NCBI RefSeq assembly: GCF_016925615.1
Contig: NZ_CP070499.1
Span: forward strand, 2,852,001-2,916,000
Direction: 5' to 3'
Length of the DNA: 64,000 nt
Source of the DNA: Natronosporangium hydrolyticum
GTDB lineage: Bacteria > Actinomycetota > Actinomycetes > Mycobacteriales > Micromonosporaceae
Shown: piece after piece, positions 50,933 to 59,490 of the stretch
Numbering within the stretch: position 1 is the stretch's first letter
How the letters are laid out: every line of letters starts with the position of its first letter
Position numbers and translations under genes: made by a program
The notes under the pieces: model-generated
Database searches by the model: none
What the model was told of the DNA's origin: nothing
The model's input: the letters and a program-made list of their open reading frames with translations, nothing else

Positions 50933-52048
50933 GTGAAGGTTGGAATCCCTCGCGAAGTCAAGAACCACGAGTATCGGGTGGCGATCACCCCGGCGGGTGC
51001 GCATGAGTTCGTCCGCAGCGGGCACGAGGTCTTGATCGAATCGGGGGCTGGCCTCGGGTCGTCGATCACCGACGCGGACTTCGAGGCCGCTGGCGCCCGG
51101 ATCGTCCCCAGCGTGGACGAGGTCTGGGGGGCCGCGGAGCTGGTGCTCAAGGTGAAGGAGCCGGTCGCCGAGGAGTACCACCGGCTGCGCGAGGGTCAGG
51201 TCCTCTTCACCTATCTGCACCTGGCCGCTTCGAAGGCCTGCACCGACGTGCTGCTGGAGCGCGGCGTCACCGGCGTCGCGTACGAGACGGTGGCGCTGCC
51301 AGACCACTCGTTGCCGCTATTGGCCCCGATGAGCGAGGTCGCGGGCCGGCTCGCCCCGCAGGTCGGCGCGTACCATCTGATGCGCTCCGGCGGCGGCCGC
51401 GGGGTGTTGATGGGCGGGGTCTCCGGGGTGTATGCGGCGAAGGTGGTGGTGATCGGCGCCGGCGTCTCGGGCATGAACGCCGCGGCGATCGCGCTGGGTA
51501 TGCAGGCCGAGGTGCTGCTGCTGGACAAGAACGTCCAGAAGCTGCGCCAGGCCGACGCCATCTACCAGGGGCATCTGCAGACGGTCGCCTCCAACGCGTA
51601 CGAGGTGGAGAAGGCGGTGCTCGACGCGGATCTGGTGATCGGTGCGGTGCTGGTGCCGGGCGCGAAGGCGCCGACCCTGGTCAGCAACGAGCTGGTGTCC
51701 CGGATGAAGCAAGGCAGTGTCCTGGTGGACATCTCGATCGACCAGGGTGGTTGTTTTGAGGATTCCCGACCCACCACGCACGCTGAGCCGGTCTATCCGG
51801 TACACGACTCGGTCTTCTACTGCGTGGCGAACATGCCCGGGGCGGTGCCGCATACGAGCACGTACGCGTTGACCAACGTGACCTGGCCGTACGCGCTCGA
51901 GTTGGCGAATCACGGCTGGCGGGAGGCGATGCGCCGGGACCCGGCGTTGGCGCTGGGGTTGAACACTCACGCCGGCGAGCTGGTCAATGAGCCGGTGGCG
52001 GTGGCCCACGGGATGGCGAACCGCTCGTTGTCGGAGGTGCTGGCCTGA
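50933..52048 (+). CDS. ald: Alanine dehydrogenase
   Basis: A 371-residue NAD-dependent enzyme interconverting L-alanine with pyruvate and ammonia. It begins [20 protein letters not shown]. The catalytic Lys is in ELVLKVKEP and the catalytic His in [17 protein letters not shown]. The NAD-binding motif is [20 protein letters not shown]. The end [20 protein letters not shown] is standard. The start is a GTG. The 100-nt GC-rich gap before it could hold a terminator and its own promoter. Confidence 0.95.
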   Translation: MKVGIPREVKNHEYRVAITPAGAHEFVRSGHEVLIESGAGLGSSITDADFEAAGARIVPSVDEVWGAAELVLKVKEPVAEEYHRLREGQVLFTYLHLAASKACTDVLLERGVTGVAYETVALPDHSLPLLAPMSEVAGRLAPQVGAYHLMRSGGGRGVLMGGVSGVYAAKVVVIGAGVSGMNAAAIALGMQAEVLLLDKNVQKLRQADAIYQGHLQTVASNAYEVEKAVLDADLVIGAVLVPGAKAPTLVSNELVSRMKQGSVLVDISIDQGGCFEDSRPTTHAEPVYPVHDSVFYCVANMPGAVPHTSTYALTNVTWPYALELANHGWREAMRRDPALALGLNTHAGELVNEPVAVAHGMANRSLSEVLA

Positions 52049-52074
52049 CCCAGCCGCCAGCGCCGGACCCGCGG

Positions 52075-52998
52075 TTGCGGCGCGCGGTCCGCAGCTATCT
52101 GGACCATCTCACCGTGGAACGCGGGCTGGCCGTCAACACGCTTCGTGCCTACCGCCGTGACCTGGAACGCTACCTGGCGGCGTTGGCCCGGGCCGGGGTC
52201 GGTCAGCTCGCCGAGGTCTCCAGCGGGCAGGTCGGCGATTACCTGGCGGAGCTGCGGGAGGGCGGTGGGGAGCGGCCGCCGCTGGCGGCTGCTTCGGCCG
52301 CCCGGGCGGTAAGCGCGGTCCGTGGGCTGCACCGGTTCGCGTTACGGGAGGGTTGGGTCGGGGCGGATGCCGCCGCGGCGGTGCCGCCGCCGACGCCGCC
52401 ACGGCGGCTGCCCCGGGCCCTGCCGGTGGCGCAGGTCGAGCAGCTGCTCGCGGTGGCCGGGGTCGACGGTGGCCCGGCTGGTCTGCGGGATCGGGCGTTG
52501 TTGGAGTTTCTCTACGGCAGCGGTGCGCGGATCTCGGAAGTGGTGGGGGCCGATGTCGACGATCTGGATCTGGCCGAGGAGGTGGTGACGCTGCGCGGCA
52601 AGGGCGGGCGGGCACGGTTGGTGCCGCTCGGCGGGCATGCCGCGGCGGCGGTGGGCGCGTGGCTGCGCGACGCCCGGCCGTCGCTGGCCGCGACTGGCCG
52701 TGGTGGGCCGGCGTTGTTTCTCAATGCCCGCGGGGGCCGGCTCACCCGGCAGGGGGCGTGGCAGATCCTGCGCCGTTCGGCGGTGCGCGCTGGGTTGCCG
52801 GTGACCGGTGACGCCGCTGTGTCGCCGCACTCGTTGCGGCACTCGTACGCCACTCATCTGCTCGATGGAGGTGCTGATGTCCGAGTGGTCCAGGAGCTTT
52901 TGGGCCACTCGTCCGTGACCACCACCCAGGTGTACACGTTGGTTACGGTAGAACGGCTACGTGAGGTTTACGCTACCTCGCATCCGCGCGCCCACTGA
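52075..52998 (+). CDS. xerD: Tyrosine recombinase XerD
   Basis: A 307-residue site-specific recombinase that resolves chromosome dimers at dif. The N-terminal SAM-like domain is [20 protein letters not shown], then [11 protein letters not shown]. The catalytic residues are Arg in [19 protein letters not shown], Lys in [14 protein letters not shown], HxxR in [16 protein letters not shown], His in [13 protein letters not shown], and the Tyr nucleophile in that last motif. The TTG at 52075 gives the usual length. Its location before parA-scpAB places it in a chromosome-segregation set. Confidence 0.93.
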   Translation: MRRAVRSYLDHLTVERGLAVNTLRAYRRDLERYLAALARAGVGQLAEVSSGQVGDYLAELREGGGERPPLAAASAARAVSAVRGLHRFALREGWVGADAAAAVPPPTPPRRLPRALPVAQVEQLLAVAGVDGGPAGLRDRALLEFLYGSGARISEVVGADVDDLDLAEEVVTLRGKGGRARLVPLGGHAAAAVGAWLRDARPSLAATGRGGPALFLNARGGRLTRQGAWQILRRSAVRAGLPVTGDAAVSPHSLRHSYATHLLDGGADVRVVQELLGHSSVTTTQVYTLVTVERLREVYATSHPRAH

Positions 52999-53068
52999 CC
53001 AAACCGCTCCAGGTGGCGTACAGTCGGGCGACAGTAACGTGTTTCCGGGGGGAGCAGGCCCGATCAGC

Positions 53069-54034
53069 ATGGCAGGCAACGCAGACCAGGCGACGGCTCC
53101 GCGTGACGCGGAGCGTTCCGAGGCCGGAGGGTGGGGCGCTGGGCTGCGGCAGGAGCAACCCGCCCTCGATCTCGGTGCTGACCTCGGCCCCGCTGATCCG
53201 GCTGCCTACACTACGCGGAAGCCGATTCCGGAGCCGATGCCCACCGACCGGCACGGGCCGGCGCGGATCATCGCGATGGCCAATCAGAAGGGTGGGGTCG
53301 GCAAGACCACCACCACCATCAACCTCGGCGCCGCGTTGGCGGAGTATGGGCGGCGGGTGCTGTTGGTCGACTTCGACCCGCAGGGCGCGCTCTCGGTCGG
53401 ACTCGGGGCTAATCCGCATAATCTCGACATGTCGGTCTACAATGTCCTGCTGCAGGACGACGTCGCCGTCGAGGACGTGCTGATCAAGACGAACGTGGCC
53501 GGGCTGCACGTGATGCCGGCCAACATCGACCTCTCCGCGGCGGAGATACAGCTGGTAACCGAGGTCGCCCGGGAGATGGCGCTGGCCCGGGTGCTCCGCA
53601 CGGTCCGCAAAGAGTACGACTTCATCCTGATCGACTGCCAACCCTCCCTCGGGTTGCTCGCGATCAACGCCTTGACCTGCGCTGACGGGGTGCTGATCCC
53701 GTTGGAGTGCGAGTTCTTCAGCCTCCGCGGGGTGGCGCTGCTCCTCGACACCATCGACAAGGTGCGGGAGCGGCTCAACTTCGATCTGGAGCTGGAGGGC
53801 ATCCTCGCCACCATGTATGACAGCCGCACCACCCATTGCCGGCAGGTGCTGCAGCGGGTGGTGGAAGCCTTCGGCGACAAGGTGTACCAGACCGTGATCA
53901 CCAAGACGGTGAAGTTCCCGGAGTCGAACGTCGCCGGAGCGCCGATCACCACACTGGATCCGTCCTCCTCCGGTGCCCGCAACTATCGGCAGTTGGCCCG
54001 GGAGGTCATCGCGGCGCAGGCGGAGCGTGATTGA
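53069..54034 (+). CDS. parA: ParA-family chromosome partitioning ATPase
   Basis: A 321-residue ParA/Soj-type ATPase. A 65-residue N-terminal extension, variable and Pro/Gly-rich, precedes IIAMANQKGGVGKTTTTINL (deviant Walker A with the signature Lys), LLVDFDPQGALSVGLG, and EYDFILIDCQPSLGLLAINA (Walker B region). No ParB follows; scpA and scpB do. This pairs with M. tuberculosis Rv1708, an orphan ParA before scpAB, so a role with the SMC-ScpAB condensin rather than oriC partition is likely. The ATG at 53069 follows GGGGGGAGCAGG. Confidence 0.9.
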   Translation: MAGNADQATAPRDAERSEAGGWGAGLRQEQPALDLGADLGPADPAAYTTRKPIPEPMPTDRHGPARIIAMANQKGGVGKTTTTINLGAALAEYGRRVLLVDFDPQGALSVGLGANPHNLDMSVYNVLLQDDVAVEDVLIKTNVAGLHVMPANIDLSAAEIQLVTEVAREMALARVLRTVRKEYDFILIDCQPSLGLLAINALTCADGVLIPLECEFFSLRGVALLLDTIDKVRERLNFDLELEGILATMYDSRTTHCRQVLQRVVEAFGDKVYQTVITKTVKFPESNVAGAPITTLDPSSSGARNYRQLAREVIAAQAERD

Positions 54035-55019
54035 TCCACCCGTGAGCCAGCCAACCGAACTGGCCGAGCCGGGCCCTCCAGCCGACTCCGCCGACACCCC
54101 TGACCTCTCCGAAACCGACCTCGGCGACCCGGACGCCACGCCGGACCTCGACGAGGCGGCAGCTCCCGGCGCCGAGACCGGCGGTGGCTTCACGGTCCGG
54201 CTGGACAACTTCACCGGCCCGTTCGACCTGTTGCTCCAGCTGATCAGCAAACACAAGCTGGACGTGACTGAAGTGGCGCTGCACCAGGTCACCGACGAGT
54301 TCCTGAGCTACCTCCGGGCCCTGGGCGACGATTGGGACCTGGACGAGACCAGCGAGTTCCTTGTGGTCGCCGCTACGCTACTGGATCTGAAGGCGGCGCG
54401 GCTGCTGCCGGCGGCAGAGGTCGAAGACGAAGAAGATTTGGCCTTACTTGAGGCCCGTGATCTACTCTTCGCCCGGCTCCTGCAGTACCAAGCGTTCAAG
54501 CAGGCGGCTAGCCACCTCGCCGAGTTGGTGGCGGTCGGCGAGCGGCGATGGCCGCGGGCGGTGTCGCTGGAGCCTCAGTACGCCCAGGCATTGCCGGAGC
54601 TGGTCCTCACCGTGACCCCGGAGAAGCTGGCCCAGCTCGCCGCCAAAGCGATGACGCCCAAACCGGTGCCGACGGTGTCGATCGCGCACGTCCATCAGCC
54701 CCGCGTCAGTGTCCGCGAACACGCCGCGATCCTGCGCGACCGGCTGGTGCTGATCGGCGCCGCTAGCTTCCGGGCGCTGTGCGACGATTGTCAGAGTCTG
54801 CTGGAGAAGGTGGCGCGGTTTTTGGCGCTGCTGGAGCTGTACCGTGAAGGGCTGGTCGGCTTCGAACAGCTCGAGCCATTGGGCGAGTTGACCGTGCACT
54901 GGACCGGCAGCGACCAGGCGGTTGAGCTGGAGGTCGACGAGTACGCGGGGATGCCGCCGCCGGCCGACACCGCCGTGCGGGTGCCCGCGCAACGGACCGA
55001 GGGGGAGGTGTCGTCGTGA
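54027..55019 (+). CDS. scpA: Segregation and condensation protein A
   Basis: A 330-residue kleisin that bridges SMC heads with ScpB. A 50-residue acidic Pro-rich start (not conserved) precedes TVRLDNFTGPFDLLLQLISK, the hallmark of ScpA. KLDVTEVALHQVTDEFLSYL follows, then FLVVAATLLDLKAARLLPAA, and a C-terminal winged helix (FRALCDDCQSLLEKVARFLA, LLELYREGLV). It overlaps parA by 8 nt and scpB by 4 nt. Starts at 54027 and 54042 are both possible. Confidence 0.92.
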   Translation: MIDPPVSQPTELAEPGPPADSADTPDLSETDLGDPDATPDLDEAAAPGAETGGGFTVRLDNFTGPFDLLLQLISKHKLDVTEVALHQVTDEFLSYLRALGDDWDLDETSEFLVVAATLLDLKAARLLPAAEVEDEEDLALLEARDLLFARLLQYQAFKQAASHLAELVAVGERRWPRAVSLEPQYAQALPELVLTVTPEKLAQLAAKAMTPKPVPTVSIAHVHQPRVSVREHAAILRDRLVLIGAASFRALCDDCQSLLEKVARFLALLELYREGLVGFEQLEPLGELTVHWTGSDQAVELEVDEYAGMPPPADTAVRVPAQRTEGEVSS

Positions 55020-55753
55020 CCGAGTCGAGCTGGCCGCCGCCGCCGTGGCCGCCAGCGCTGACTGCGACTCCGGCGGTGATTGCGCCGGAGCCCGAAGCTG
55101 AGACGCCCGCGCCCGCGCCTGCGCCGGCAGCCGTCCCCGCCGAGCCCTCTGCGGCCCCGTTGGTCGGCTCGCTGGCCGAGCCGGAGCTGCGGGCGGCGCT
55201 GGAGGCGATCCTGCTGGTCGTCGACGAGCCGGTGACCGAGGCCACGCTCGCGCAGACGCTGGCGGAGCCGCCGGACCGGGTGGCCGCGACGCTGACCGAA
55301 CTCTCCGCTGAGTACACCGCCGCCGGCCGCGGGTTCGACCTGCGCCGCGCCGCCGGGGGCTGGCGGCTCTACACCCGCGCTAGCCAGGCGGCCTACGTCG
55401 AACGGTTCGTCCTCGACGGGCAGCAGGCGAAGCTGAGCCAGGCGGCGCTGGAGACGCTGGCGGTGGTCGCCTACAAACAGCCGGTGACCCGCTCCCGGGT
55501 GGCGGCGATCCGGGGTGTCAACTGTGACGGGGTGATTCGCACCCTGCTCACCCGCGGGCTGTTGCAGGAAGCGGGGGCGGAGCCGGAGAGCGGCGCCTAC
55601 CTTTATCAGACCACCAGTGTCTTCCTGGAGAAGCTCGGGCTGGATTCGGTGGCGGAGCTACCGTCGCTGGCGCCGTTCCTGCCCGACGACGTTTCTCCGT
55701 TGGACCCAGACGCGAAACAGCCGGAGGAGGTTGCCCGTGGCATCGCCGCGTGA
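55016..55753 (+). CDS. scpB: Segregation and condensation protein B
   Basis: A 245-residue ScpB. After a Pro/Ala-rich 45-residue start come two winged helices: LRAALEAILLVVDEPVTEAT with LSAEYTAAGRGFDLRRAAGG, then LSQAALETLAVVAYKQPVTR and VAAIRGVNCDGVIRTLLTRG. These are the standard ScpB motifs. The C-terminus overlaps rluB by 17 nt, so scpA, scpB and rluB are coupled. Confidence 0.92.
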   Translation: MTESSWPPPPWPPALTATPAVIAPEPEAETPAPAPAPAAVPAEPSAAPLVGSLAEPELRAALEAILLVVDEPVTEATLAQTLAEPPDRVAATLTELSAEYTAAGRGFDLRRAAGGWRLYTRASQAAYVERFVLDGQQAKLSQAALETLAVVAYKQPVTRSRVAAIRGVNCDGVIRTLLTRGLLQEAGAEPESGAYLYQTTSVFLEKLGLDSVAELPSLAPFLPDDVSPLDPDAKQPEEVARGIAA

Positions 55754-56501
55754 GCCGGAGCCTGGAGAGCCGATTCGGCTGCAGAAACTACTCGCCGCCG
55801 CCGGGGTCGGTTCCCGGCGGAGTTGCGAAGAGCTGATCGCCGACGGCCGGGTCACGGTCGACGGCGAGGTCGCCTCGTTGGGGGACCGGGTGGACCCGGG
55901 GACCGCGGTCGTGCACGTCGACGGGGAGCGGGTGGTCACCGACCCGCGGATGGTCTACCTGGCCTTCAACAAGCCGCGCGGGGTCGTCTCGACCATGGAT
56001 GACGAGCAGGGGCGGGCCGCCCTCGCAGACTATCTGGGTGGGGTGGACACCCGGGTCTTCCACGTCGGCCGGCTGGACGCCGACAGTGAAGGCCTTTTGT
56101 TGCTGACCAACGACGGGGATCTGGCCCACCGGCTCACCCACCCCTCCTACGGGGTGGCCAAGACCTACCTCTGTCAGGTGCCCGGGCCGCTGCCGGCTGC
56201 GGTGGGCCGGCGGCTGCGCGCCGGGATCGTGCTGGAGGACGGTCCCGCGGCGTTGGATTCGTTCCGGGTGGTCGACACGGTCCGCAAGTCGGCGTTGGTC
56301 GAGGTTTCGCTGCATGAGGGGCGGAAGCACATCGTGCGTCGGATGTTCGCGGAGGTGGGGTACCCGGTCTCCCGGTTGGTCCGGACCGCGGTGGGCCCGG
56401 TGAAGCTGGGGCAGCTCAAGCCCGGTCAGACCCGACAGCTGAACCGCCGAGAGATCGCCGCGCTCTTCACTGAAGTGGCGCACGCCCCGACCGCCTCGTA
56501 A
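55737..56501 (+). CDS. rluB: 23S rRNA pseudouridine synthase (RluB type)
   Basis: A 254-residue RsuA/RluB-family pseudouridine synthase acting on 23S rRNA helix 80-type sites. The S4 domain is first (RLQKLLAAAGVGSRRSCEEL). KPRGVVSTMDDEQGR follows, then the catalytic Asp in HVGRLDADSEGLLLLTNDGD. ALVEVSLHEGRKHIVRRMFA is the conserved late motif. GGAGGAGG precedes the GTG at 55737. M. tuberculosis Rv1711 holds the same place. Confidence 0.92.
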   Translation: MASPREPEPGEPIRLQKLLAAAGVGSRRSCEELIADGRVTVDGEVASLGDRVDPGTAVVHVDGERVVTDPRMVYLAFNKPRGVVSTMDDEQGRAALADYLGGVDTRVFHVGRLDADSEGLLLLTNDGDLAHRLTHPSYGVAKTYLCQVPGPLPAAVGRRLRAGIVLEDGPAALDSFRVVDTVRKSALVEVSLHEGRKHIVRRMFAEVGYPVSRLVRTAVGPVKLGQLKPGQTRQLNRREIAALFTEVAHAPTAS

Positions 56502-56549
56502 GACTGGCCGTACGCACCGGTGGTCCGGCAACCGGAAGCTACCAACCTA

Positions 56550-56563
56550 GCGTCCTAGGACGC
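56550..56563. promoter_or_regulatory. 14-bp palindrome, copy 1, upstream of cmk
   Basis: GCGTCCTAGGACGC is a perfect palindrome, flanked by CCTA and AATAG, lying 73 nt before the cmk start in the rluB-cmk gap. Almost the same motif recurs at 58758-58775. The structure suggests a dimeric regulator's operator; the regulator is unknown. Confidence 0.5.
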
Positions 56564-56635
56564 AATAGCCAGCGTGGCGGGAAGCACCTCGGACCGGCCT
56601 GCGAGTTCCATCAGCCGCTGGGGCAAGATAGGAGC

Positions 56636-57313
56636 GTGGAATCCCTTCGGTGTGTCGTGGCGGTCGATGGGCCAGCCGGTTCGGGCAAGTCAACCGTGTC
56701 GAGGCTGCTGGCCAGCGCGCTCGCCGCGGCGTATCTGGACACCGGCGCGATGTACCGGGCGGTGACGCTCGCGGTGCTCCGGGCCGGGGTCGATCTCGCC
56801 GACCCGGAGGGGGTCACCAAAGTCGCCCATGAGGCCTCGTTGACCTGCGGCACCGATCCGCTGGCCCCCAGCATCCAGCTCGACGGCGACGATGTCGCGC
56901 AGGCGATCCGGACCGCGGAGGTGACCTCGGCGGTCTCGGCGGTCTCGGCGGTGCCGGCGGTCCGGCAGCTACTCGTCGCCAGGCAGCGGCAGATCATCGA
57001 GGAAGCGCGCGCGATCGTGGTCGAGGGCCGCGACATCGGTGCGGTGGTCGCGCCGGAGGCTCAGCTCAAGGTGTTCCTCACCGCTTCGGCCGAGGAACGA
57101 GCCCGGCGCCGCAGCGGCGAGAATTCGGTCGCCGCCGATCTCACCGCCGCCGACCTGGCCCGCCGGGACCGGCTCGACTCGACTCGGGCCGTGGATCCGC
57201 TCCGTCGGACCGACGATGCGGTGGAGCTGGACACCACGGCGATGGATATCGACACCGTCGTCGCCACGCTGCGGGAGCTCGTGACCACGCGGCTGCGGAG
57301 CTCGGCCCAGTGA
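56636..57313 (+). CDS. cmk: Cytidylate kinase
   Basis: A 225-residue kinase phosphorylating CMP and dCMP. The P-loop is [40 protein letters not shown] follows (CMP pocket), then the NMP-binding insert with [20 protein letters not shown] and [20 protein letters not shown]. The LID has ARRRSGENS. The GTG start follows TAGGAG at 5-nt spacing. It overlaps der by 4 nt, as in M. tuberculosis Rv1712-Rv1713. Confidence 0.94.
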   Translation: MESLRCVVAVDGPAGSGKSTVSRLLASALAAAYLDTGAMYRAVTLAVLRAGVDLADPEGVTKVAHEASLTCGTDPLAPSIQLDGDDVAQAIRTAEVTSAVSAVSAVPAVRQLLVARQRQIIEEARAIVVEGRDIGAVVAPEAQLKVFLTASAEERARRRSGENSVAADLTAADLARRDRLDSTRAVDPLRRTDDAVELDTTAMDIDTVVATLRELVTTRLRSSAQ

Positions 57314-58659
57314 GCGACGCCGAGCTCGACGGCCCGGTGCCGGTAGTCGCGGTGGTGGGCCGGCCCAACGTCGGCAAGTCCACGTTGGTCAACCGGATCC
57401 TCGGCCGCCGCCAGGCGGTGGTGGAGAACCAGCCCGGAGTCACCCGGGACCGGGTGGCGTACGACGCGACCTGGGCTGGTCGGCGCTTCACCATCGTGGA
57501 CACCGGTGGTTGGGCGCCGGACGCCAAAGACCGGGCGGCCGCGATCGCGGCCCAGGCGGAGATCGCGGTGGCCACCGCAGACCTGGTGCTCTATGTGGTG
57601 GAGGCGACGGTCGGCGCCACTGACGTCGACGACGCGGCGGTGCCGATGCTGCGGCGCGGTGGCAGACCGGTGCTGGTGGTGGCCAACAAGGCCGATAACC
57701 CGGCGCTGGAGGCGGAGGCCAGCACGTTGTGGTCGTTGGGCCTGGGGGAGCCGTACCCGGTCTCGGCGCTGCACGGCCGCGGCACCGGCGACATGCTCGA
57801 TGCGCTCCTCGACGCGCTGCCGGAGCCGGCGCCGCCGGAGCAGTTCGACCAGGAGCAGCCGGCCGGACCGCGCCGGGTCGCGCTGGTGGGTCGGCCCAAT
57901 GTCGGCAAGTCGAGCCTGCTGAACCGGTTGGCGCGGACGCCCCGGGCAGTGGTCGACTCGGCGGCGGGCACCACAGTCGACCCTGTCGACAGCTTGGTGG
58001 AGATCGGCGGCGAGACGTGGCAACTGGTCGACACCGCCGGCCTGCGCCGACGGGTCGGGCAGGCGAGCGGCACCGAGTATTACGCCAGTCTGCGCACCTC
58101 GGGCGCGATCGACGCGGCGGAGGTGGCGGTCGTGCTGCTGGACGCGAGCGAGCCGATCACCGAGCAGGATCAGCGGATCCTGTCCATGGTTACCGAGGCG
58201 GGCCGGGCGCTGGTGCTTGCGTTCAACAAGTGGGACCTGGTCGACGAGGACCGGCGTTATCAGCTGGCGAGGGAGATCGACCGGGAGCTGCGGCGGATTC
58301 CGTGGGCTCCGCGGCTGAACCTCTCGGCGTTGACCGGCCGGGCGGTGGACAAGCTGGCGCCAGCGTTGCGTGGGGCGCTGGCGAGCTGGGAGCAGCGGAT
58401 CCCGACCGGCCAGTTGAACCAGTGGGTGACGGCGTTGACGCAGGCCACGCCGCATCCGGTACGCCGGGGGAAGGCGCCGCGAGTGCTCTTCGCCACCCAG
58501 GCAGGGGTGTGTCCGCCACGGTTCGTGCTCTTCACCACCGGCCCATTGGACGCCGCGTACCTCCGCTTCGTGGAGCGGAAGCTTCGGGAGGAGTTCGGCT
58601 TCGAGGGGAGCCCGGTTGAGGTCGCGGTGCGGGCACGGGAAAAGTACAAGAGCCGCTGA
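57310..58659 (+). CDS. der: GTPase Der (EngA)
   Basis: A 449-residue double GTPase needed for 50S assembly. The first G domain has [24 protein letters not shown] and NKAD. The second has [28 protein letters not shown] and NKWD. A KH-like C-terminal domain follows ([20 protein letters not shown]) and ends in a basic tail. Length and spacing are standard. It is the last gene of the segment; two weak hairpins follow at 58694-58711 and 58728-58744. Confidence 0.95.
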   Translation: MSDAELDGPVPVVAVVGRPNVGKSTLVNRILGRRQAVVENQPGVTRDRVAYDATWAGRRFTIVDTGGWAPDAKDRAAAIAAQAEIAVATADLVLYVVEATVGATDVDDAAVPMLRRGGRPVLVVANKADNPALEAEASTLWSLGLGEPYPVSALHGRGTGDMLDALLDALPEPAPPEQFDQEQPAGPRRVALVGRPNVGKSSLLNRLARTPRAVVDSAAGTTVDPVDSLVEIGGETWQLVDTAGLRRRVGQASGTEYYASLRTSGAIDAAEVAVVLLDASEPITEQDQRILSMVTEAGRALVLAFNKWDLVDEDRRYQLAREIDRELRRIPWAPRLNLSALTGRAVDKLAPALRGALASWEQRIPTGQLNQWVTALTQATPHPVRRGKAPRVLFATQAGVCPPRFVLFTTGPLDAAYLRFVERKLREEFGFEGSPVEVAVRAREKYKSR

Positions 58660-58693
58660 GGCCCGCTGCCAAGCAGCCCCTGACCCCGAGGCT

Positions 58694-58744
58694 GACTCTG
58701 GGCCCTGAGTCTCGCTCCGATCGCCGGCGAGTTCGGCCGACTCG
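58694..58744 (+). terminator. Candidate terminator hairpins after der
   Basis: GACTCTGG at 58694 pairs partly with the CCCTGAGTC ending at 58711. A second stem, CGAGT at 58728-58732 with ACTCG at 58740-58744, follows. Two short GC-rich hairpins in tandem just after an operon are a plausible factor-independent stop, but no T-run is present. Confidence 0.4.
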
Positions 58745-58757
58745 GAGCCTACTAGGC

Positions 58758-58775
58758 TAGCATCCTAGGACGCTA
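58758..58775. promoter_or_regulatory. Palindrome, copy 2, downstream of der
   Basis: TAGCATCCTAGGACGCTA is an 18-bp palindrome with one mismatched pair, sharing the core TCCTAGGACGC with 56550-56563. It lies 99 nt beyond der at the edge of a gene-poor stretch. It may be the operator of a gene now lost, or a shared regulatory site. Confidence 0.5.
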
Positions 58776-59241
58776 TACAGGATGTAGCCCAACTCATCAC
58801 ACAACCCATCGACCATCTCGCGCATCGTTCATTTCAGGGCCAAGCTCCGACGCACCCAATCGGCCTCGCGGGCGACCCGGCGAATGCTTGTGCTGCGGCG
58901 ACTCTGCTGGCTAATCCGAGATCGGGGTGCCGGGGCCGGCGCTCACCGATGCGCTGATCGCCCACGCCCGGCGGCTTGGTCGGTTGAGTGGTGATCCACT
59001 ACGGCGAGAAACCGGGTTCATACTGGCAAATCAGGCGCCACTCAACCCACCAAGAAGTACATGCCCGCTGGCGCGCGCAGCCGTAGGTGTCGGTTGAGAC
59101 GATCTGCCCGCCGATCTTGCAGCCCCGATCCAGCCAGCGGAGTCTGCGGCGCCAGAAGAGCGACCCACAGGCGAGCGGGCGGTGATGGCGCGGCGACGGG
59201 GAACCAGCTGGACACTCTTGGCTCGGGCCATAGCGACAGCA
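58776..59241. other. Gene-poor stretch, no supportable gene
   Basis: About 470 nt with no ORF that looks real on either strand. A short rightward frame near 58929 (VPGPALTDALIAHARRLGRL) has protein-like composition, but it lacks a recognisable family and continues only to about 59100. The stretch lies between a palindromic operator and a tRNA terminator, so it may be a decayed gene or an old integration scar next to the tRNA. Confidence 0.4.
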
Positions 59242-59276
59242 CAAGTGGGGTGGGCCCTAAGGGCCCACCCCACTTG
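59242..59276. terminator. Terminator of tRNA-Pro
   Basis: A perfect 16-bp stem, CAAGTGGGGTGGGCCC at 59242-59257 and its inverse at 59261-59276, with a TAA loop. It lies 17 nt beyond the 3' end of the leftward tRNA gene. Confidence 0.85.
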
Positions 59277-59292
59277 GTAGATCTCTGCTGTG

Positions 59293-59368
59293 TCGGGCTG
59301 CCCGGATTTGAACCGGGGTTCTCCACACCCCCAGTGTGGCGCCTTCGACCAAGCTAGGCCACAGCCCG
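59293..59368 (-). tRNA. tRNA-Pro (anticodon GGG)
   Basis: On the minus strand the acceptor arms CGGGCTG and CAGCCCG pair over 7 bp. The anticodon stem CCACA/TGTGG holds the loop CTGGGGG, giving anticodon GGG (proline). The T-arm CCCGG-TTCAAAT-CCGGG is canonical. The discriminator is A and no CCA is encoded. It faces away from the carboxypeptidase gene. Confidence 0.95.
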
Positions 59369-59490
59369 CCGCTCGCCGCTGCGGCGAGCTGAGAGAACTG
59401 TATCGCAGGCCGATATCGGCCCGCGAGCCGGTTGAGGGTTCTGGAGGGAGCTGTGACGATCGTCGTTGCTTACTACTAGTCTGCTGGGCG

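Noticed and set aside
58999-59244. 81-codon minus-strand ORF beside the tRNA terminator
   Set aside because: It is Cys/Trp/Arg-rich without any family pattern or ribosome site, and it runs through the terminator region.
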